Shown here one piece after another: positions 58,201 through 64,000 of a DNA stretch of 64,000 bases. Numbering within the stretch: the first letter of the stretch is position 1; every line of letters starts with the position of its first letter. The stretch is from Hysterangium stoloniferum. Lineage: Eukaryota > Basidiomycota > Agaricomycetes > Hysterangiales > Hysterangiaceae. The DNA is taken from NCBI GenBank assembly GCA_015178975.1, contig WHVD01000010.1:310001-374000 (forward strand), in the 5' to 3' direction. Both the position numbers and the translations under genes were made by a program. The notes beneath the pieces were generated by a model. That model was not told where the DNA came from. It saw nothing but the letters and a program-made list of their open reading frames with translations, and made no database searches.

Positions 58201-59491
58201 CGTTTATATCCAAATTGACTTGATATCCGTCTTTGAAGAGCTGTGCAGGATTCAGTAATTGTACCTTGGCTTCGGGTGTCCATTCGACATTTGGAATTTC
58301 ATCTATGAATTCCGGCCCAAAACTTGACACGTTCAATTTCAATGTTCCGACACCTTTGGCATAAATGTAACCACCGTTTGCCGTCTGAATCTTCTTCGGC
58401 ACATTATATGCCGTAAAATCATGTAAGTCCTGGATATTTGGCACGTAGTGTCCTGACGACGCGGAATCCAGAAAATATTTGTGTTGAGTTGTGTCCTTAC
58501 CCGTGAAGAATACGGAATCCACTGCTGTAAACATTCCTCAGCTCGAAACTGAGGTTGGTGGATTTTCAGGTGCGTTCGCCGGCCCTTTTTCCTGCTTTTG
58601 TTGTGCTCCGGATTGATGGAAATTTCTTCTTTTCCTTTTTGGACAGTTTCGCACCCAATGGGATAAATCCCCACACTCGTAGCATCCCTGCGAACTCCTA
58701 TTGTTAGGTCTTCCTCGTCCCAGGTTCCCACGTCCTCGCTGGAATTGTCCCCGGGACCTGATTGGGTCACTTTGAGTGCGAAATGCAGAACCGTCTGCAA
58801 ATCCGGGACATATTTCTTTTCGTATTTCGATTTGTCAAAGCTTGTTGACGATTTCTTCAACAGTGTCCTTGTCATAGGTGATCGTTGTCGACATGATATC
58901 GAAATCTTCTGGGAGAGTGCTCATGAAAAGGCTAAGGTAATCAGGGTCCGCAATACTATGTCCTGCTTCTAACAACTTGATTCATATAGAATCCATTTGG
59001 GCCTTATATTCAATTATTCCAGTCCCATCGTACCTCATACGTACGAGTTCGGAGAGTAACGTTGCCCGGCTGTTAGCAAGACGTGTTCCGTAAGTATTTT
59101 TCAGCTTATTCCAAGCATCAACAGGATTATCATTGGTCATAATAGCTACCCTTGGTTCGTCTTCTACATGCAACATTATTTCGCTATACGCCCTCTTCTT
59201 TCGAAGCACCCAGGCTTCTTCGATTTCCAATTCGTCTTTCATCGGGGCATCCAATTTAGCGTGTGCAGGATCTGCCAATTCACCAGTTACGACTTTCCAC
59301 TGGTTCAAGGATTCGAGTACAGTCTTCATACTTGTGCTCCATGTAAAGTAGTTGTCCTTTCGTAGCTTCGGAAAGACTTGATATGCGCTTCCAGTACTCG
59401 ATTCGTAGTCCTTGATCTTCTCCAAGGTAGACATGATAATAATTGTGAGCGGTTCAAAGTTCTTTCACTGATAAGAAGGGCCGGGGCCCGA

Positions 59492-59694
59492 TGAACGAGT
59501 GTAAAATATGTGTTATATTTCGTTACGCTAATTCTCATGTATATATATATCGTACACGTGGATAGAGTTTATCCACAAAGTGGATTGGTACATCATAACG
59601 CACATCATAATAGTATCATACGCACAACCCCACTTGTATCATACACGCGGCCCCACACGTTTCAGCGCCTATGTTCTTCAACGCTCGTATCACA
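59492..59694 (-). repeat. Copia LTR (5' LTR of the minus-strand element)
   Basis: 203-bp partner of the LTR at 55017-55219. It includes a run of alternating AT (TATATATATA) that probably overlaps the promoter. Confidence 0.88.
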
Positions 59695-60888
59695 ATAAAT
59701 ACGCTCAAGGTCCAACCAATTATCCGCCCTCTTCAACCCCGGCAAATACCCACGACACGCTTGCGCATGAATGACGTTGAGGATGTTTTGGAACGTTAAG
59801 GCCAATGTTGTCATTCTGTGGATGTCTGAACTTAATATGGAGAGGAGCAAGTAGTGGTCGACGGCTACCTACCCATGCTTGGCAGTCGGAATCTCTCATC
59901 GAGTTGTAGAAGTTCCATTGCCGTATATTGTGCGCTACCTCATTGCCAATAGATGTGGTTGGAGTATTCCAAGTGTTTCAATGCGTAGTATGTATGCGAC
60001 CTGTCTGGACTCAAAACTATGGCCACATTTGTGTTGCTTTCTTTGAAGTACTTATCCCTCAGTTTCATGAGTCGTCTTCAACTGGCATGGATATATTTGG
60101 TTTATATAATTTTATTTATTTATTTGAAGGGTTATCGTGGTGACAACACAACACCCAACTATGCACCTATGTCAGACGGAAACGGAAACCAGTAAATAGC
60201 CCACAGTCAGAAGCGCAAGAGATGGGGACAATAATGGAGAGGGTAGGATAAAGGTTCATGCAAAGACTCACACATTCATTTTTTTCTCCATAACACGCGA
60301 TCGAGATCTCCTCAGAAGTACTCCTCGGTCTCGGGATTTTAAGCACCCTCGTCCCTCATCCCCCTTAACCTAACCTTTGTACTGAACTGGTGCTTGTGAC
60401 AGCCTACAGGGCTACCACTTTGCCATGTCATCCAAGGAGATCGCACCGAGGTTTTGTTTGTGCGCCTATGTGAATCATCGGGGCTGGCGTTTAGCGTGCC
60501 TGGGACAATTTGAAAGCGAGAGCGGTAGTCCGTCCAATGGATGACAGTGTAATCGGACCCCTAGGGACAGTGTGGTGTGAGCGGGACATATTGTTGGACA
60601 GGGGCAAGAAAAATCCGGGAGAAACGGCAAAAGGTAGTGATTGAGGAGGGATTATGTCTGTGCGTAGAGGGAGCAGTGGCATGAGCAATGGACGCGTGAG
60701 GGTGTTAGTCGGAGGACAAATTCGGAGAGGTTCGCGAGGCATGAACACCACGTTCACTCACAAACAGCCGTGAGCCAGGGTGTCCCGTATATACTGAAAA
60801 AGTCAGGGTCGTGAGCACCGGACGGAAGTGTGAAGGCCGACATGAATGGAGTGCTTCTTTGTTCAGCGATGTATGTAGGTTTCGCCCT

Positions 60889-61908
60889 AAAATGCAACGA
60901 AAGAGATGTGGGTAAATAAGATGCTATTCCGGAGGATACGGGGCGGCCTGTTTGGCGTTTGTCAGTATCGACATGAATTGACGGTAAGGAACCTGCGGGT
61001 AGAGCTAACGTTGGGCAGATAGACCCATACAATAGGACGCGATACACACCTCACTCCAGGCCTTTTCATGACCACGCACACGACGGTATGGCGATCACTG
61101 TCCTACCGCGTTTTGAACTCCCCGCTCCCTTTCATTCCTATGTAATGAGGCATTGACCGGGAGAACGTGAAGTGACATTGGGACGGGAGTCGTCACTCCA
61201 ACAACCGTGACAGCGATCGCCATTGTACGATCCGGTGACAATTATAACTCACCCCTGCGTCTGATTACACAAGCAGGATAGAAATGTAAAAAAGGGGAAG
61301 AAACCAACGCCAACAGAAGATATGCATGTTCAACAAAGATCGCCAGTGAACTCACCGACAACTCAGATGGAAATTCTGCTATATAAAGGTTGTTTGTTTA
61401 AAACGGCCAGAATAACTACTCGTCTTTCCCCTCGAAAAATACAACATAAATGACTATGTATGAAGGACGGTCCATATGTCTTCTCCTGGCACAAATATCG
61501 TAAGTAGAACATGCTTTCAATAGCTGTTTTCATAGGAGGTTAACGTAAATGGGCGTCTCCTATGAAGTGCACCATTCAACAGCGTCTTAGCGAAGGCCGT
61601 TTGCATCTGGGCCTATGCCCATGCTGATAGGGAACGTGCGTTACTGACAGAATTGAGTATGGCTTGGGCCTCTTTTGTTTGACCGAAGCTGGCACAGCAA
61701 AGTCTTCTACAAAAAGTACAGCCTACAAGGCTACCGGCAAGGGACGCTGTCGCGGTAGAAAGAGAAGAGGATAATAGATGGCAAATAAACTTTGGTTAAC
61801 GCACGCCACTCGTCGGCCAATGTTGATTCTCGTGCCTGGTTTTGGGCGTCCATCAAAATGAAGCACATTTCCGTTGTCGCCGTTTGAAGCCTCCAACCGG
61901 CTCAGACC
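60889..61908. other. Intergenic, upstream of the DUF6535 gene
   Basis: Outside the duplicated arm. No supportable gene; it probably holds the promoter of the following gene. Confidence 0.4.
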
Positions 61909-63606
61909 ATGTCTTCGCAGTATTCCCAAGACCTTAGCTCCGCCGAATCACAGATACCGTTTGCCTCAGGTATTAAATCAGAGTTTACACTTATTCTAAA
62001 CTGAGGCACACAAACAGAGGCAGAAGGAACAATTAACAGTCAATCTTCGCCTACTAATATTCCATCAAGCCCAACCGAGGCAGTATCCAGTGCCGATAAT
62101 AGCTTAGAAAGCGAGGACGATAACCCCTATAGCAAGCATGTTGAATCGGATTCAACCATATGGTCATTATACCTGAAGGAAACGGAAAAAGAGGACAAAG
62201 AGCTTGCCAACTCATTGCAAGTCGGTGTCGACGAGCTTCTCATATTTGTATATTCAATACGTTTTCCTTTATGGATATTTAATTAATTCACAGTTCTTCA
62301 GGCGGGTTTGTTTGGAGCGATTCTTACCGCGTTCCTGATCGAAAGTAGGAAGGATTTGCAGGTAGATCCTCTTCGGGAAATCCTTCAGGCGCTTCAAAAT
62401 CCCCTCGCTGTAACTACCTCTCAGCCTTTTCAAGTCTCCAAATCATCCCTTGTTGTCAACTATTTGTGGTTCACTAGTCTCGGTCTGACTCTCTTCAGTG
62501 CACTTTGTGCTGTACTTGCAAGAGAATGGTTGGCGAAGTATATTCCTGTATCCCCCGGAAGTCGCTCAAGTGATGCATGCCAACGTCTCCTTCGTTTTAA
62601 CAGAGCACAGCAATGGCGCCTCGAGTCGGTTGTCACTGGAATCCCGCTTTTGATTCAACTAGCTCTCTTCCTTTTCTCTGCAGGTCTCGTCTTATTCACC
62701 TGGAATAACAGCGTAGCTTTGGGTGTTCTTATGCTTTGTTTGACCATATTCGGATTCGTGCTATATATACTCGGCACGGTTTTTCCGTTGTTTTCCCCCG
62801 CTTGTCCCTTTCAGACAACAATGTCACGGGCTTTCCCAGTCGTCGCTGCCAGCGCAAAGTACGAGACGTCCACTTCAGACTACTGTGGGCCTCCCCCACC
62901 GACAAGGACGTATACGTACCGAATTTCTGAATGGCTAGAAAGCCTTTCTCGGTTCTTGGTCGAAACGCAACGGAAGCCTAAACGGGCCGAACTTGAAGCT
63001 GATGTTCTGGCATGGATGCTTGCAAAATCCACATCGGAGGAGGCAGTTAACGAGGCACTTAGGGCTGTAGCTGGTGCTAAACAGTATGAACAATTGCGGG
63101 TTGCCTTGTGCCAACGAGCCGTGACTGAGAAATTATGCAAAATTTTGGAGAACTGCTTTCACCTCACTGCGGGCGCCGTCACTGTACGTGATGCAGCGCT
63201 TGCGGATGTTTCTCTCCTTGCAATGTCACGAGTCTTATCGCCGCCAACAGACAAACTCTTGGACAATGGGTACCTTACGCCCTTCAAAACACTGCTACAT
63301 GTCGGGAGACCATTACATCAGTTAGAAAATTTAGCTGCTTGTGTGAAGACATTGGGGTTGGCGGTTCATATTGGTATTTTGGTAAACATGGATAAAGATA
63401 ACCGGGAGGTGGCAATACGCTTGCACCCTCAAACGGTGGCCACTATGGGCGCAGCACCATACGAGCGAAGGACATTAATGACGGCGGCTATTGATGGTGC
63501 ATTGTCAGAAAAGGAGAGCTTACGCGCAACCTGCGAAACGTTAATATTGGCATACTGGCAACTTAGTATGAACTTTTTCCGTGGCTCCGATAAAGAAACT
63601 GACTAA
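61909..63606 (+). CDS. DUF6535-type four-helix membrane protein
   Basis: Exons 61909-61969, 62018-62247 and 62302-63606 sum to 1596 nt (531 aa). Residues 1-70 are acidic and disordered. The DUF6535 region follows: WSLYLKETEKEDKELANSLQ, then LIFAGLFGAILTAFLIES (helix 1), YLWFTSLGLTLFSALCAVLA (helix 2), REWLAKYI, IPLLIQLALFLFSAGLVLF (helix 3) and LMLCLTIFGFVLYILGTVF (helix 4). This arrangement is typical of a large Agaricomycete family of unknown role. The C-terminal ~300 residues are soluble and helical. The frame stops at TAA TAG (63604-63609), but the same frame then continues with readable codons to about 63650, so the true 3' structure is uncertain. A 44-nt intron with acceptor TAATAG is possible. 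Confidence 0.82.
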
Positions 63607-64000
63607 TAGGCAGCGGATTGCCGGAAAATGCTGAATGAAAAGGGTTTAATGGCAGGTAAACTATGCGTTTACCATGAGTCAAACACATAGTTAATGTGCT
63701 ATCACACAGGAAAAGAAAAAGAGTGGATAAAGAAACTGGTGGAAGTAGATTATACTGGAGAAGAACTTCTATTAAATTGTGGTAAGAGATGCCAAGTGTA
63801 GAAGGGGTGCGATATAATATGCACCGGTGTTCAGCTAGATTCCCAACTGGCATCGTTGGTGCCATTCCCGACATTGTTGCACTTTTGGAGGACTCTAGCG
63901 CCTCTGTTCGCTCAAAGGGAGTATCGACCCTGGCGATGGCTTCAGAGCAAGGTTCAGTGTGTCATAATGGGATGGAAATCTAGCTGACATTTCACCACAG
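63607..64000 (+). other. HEAT/ARM-repeat-like coding piece at the window edge
   Basis: The translation around 63850-63960 (GAIPDIVALLEDSSASVRSK) has the pattern of a HEAT/ARM repeat helix pair. It may be a further exon of the DUF6535 gene or the start of a separate gene that continues beyond the window. No full model is possible here. Confidence 0.4.

Larger units (their letters stand above)
55017..59694 (-). mobile_element. Ty1/copia retrotransposon, broken
   Basis: A minus-strand element of about 4.68 kb with 203-bp LTRs (55017-55219 and 59492-59694). Reading on the minus strand, the parts are gag (about 59.4-58.6 kb), aspartic protease, integrase (HQRLGHLH zinc region, IDDYSRAVW, ADNGTEF; about 58.4-57.2 kb), reverse transcriptase (FDVKSAYLHG, WVDDATAVG) and RNase H (ADFAGDTEDRKSTGGY). 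Integrase before reverse transcriptase is the copia order. The coding region is broken by a few changes, perhaps three or four. The LTRs differ at four sites, about 2%, so the insertion is fairly young. It interrupts the right duplication arm; the left arm gives the uninterrupted sequence near 21540. A target duplication is not clean, but AATAC lies close to both ends. Confidence 0.9.
47617..60888 (-). repeat. Right arm of the inverted segmental duplication
   Basis: The reverse complement of 20150-27863, longer because it contains the copia element (55017-59694) and an additional forward copy of gene X (51264-52654). It lacks the 218-bp pol III-box insertion found in the left arm. Between 52655 and 55014, and again between 59698 and 60888, I find only decayed short frames shared with the left arm, for example 54086-54286 with 22267-22467. 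Confidence 0.88.

Overview
The window looks like nuclear DNA of a mushroom-forming fungus (Basidiomycota, Agaricomycetes). Protein genes are cut by many GT-AG introns of about 45-100 nt. There is a four-helix DUF6535 protein of the kind expanded in Agaricomycetes, chromodomain Ty3/gypsy and Ty1/copia retroelements, and Tc1-like transposons. Gene calls and splice sites below were read by eye; where exon sums come out in frame I say so.

Layout. 0.5-3.1 kb holds a seven-intron Hsp70-like gene with a duplicated lid exon. 3.6-20.1 kb is a stack of nested mobile elements: a decayed Tc1 element, an old reversed chromovirus inserted in it, solo LTRs inserted in that, and inside one solo LTR a second-family solo LTR, a whole-looking young chromovirus with 821-bp LTRs, and a Tc1 element with ~215-bp inverted ends. 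20.15-27.86 kb and 47.6-60.9 kb are two arms of a large inverted duplication. Each arm carries copies of an uncharacterised three-exon gene family (called X here) and of a fungal membrane-protein gene. The right arm also holds an extra X copy, which forms a 1.39-kb palindrome, and a broken copia element.

The ~20 kb between the arms (27.9-47.6 kb) is mostly ordinary host sequence: a second Hsp70-like gene, a coiled-coil protein, tRNA-Gly(GCC) with an 8-nt intron, a heat-shock-factor-binding protein 1 (HSBP1) homologue, a cysteine-motif protein whose frame contains a stop, a MITE, a COA6-like mitochondrial assembly factor and a large TBC (Rab GTPase-activating) protein. 61.9-64 kb has a DUF6535 membrane protein, followed by a HEAT/ARM-like piece that may belong to it or to the next gene.

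Two Hsp70 paralogues and an HSBP1 homologue lie in one window, but nothing in the sequence shows that they are co-regulated beyond a 15-nt motif shared by the two Hsp70 promoters. The least-explained structures are the X-gene inverted duplication with its near-perfect palindrome, and an antisense gene with its own TATA box carried by the chromovirus family.
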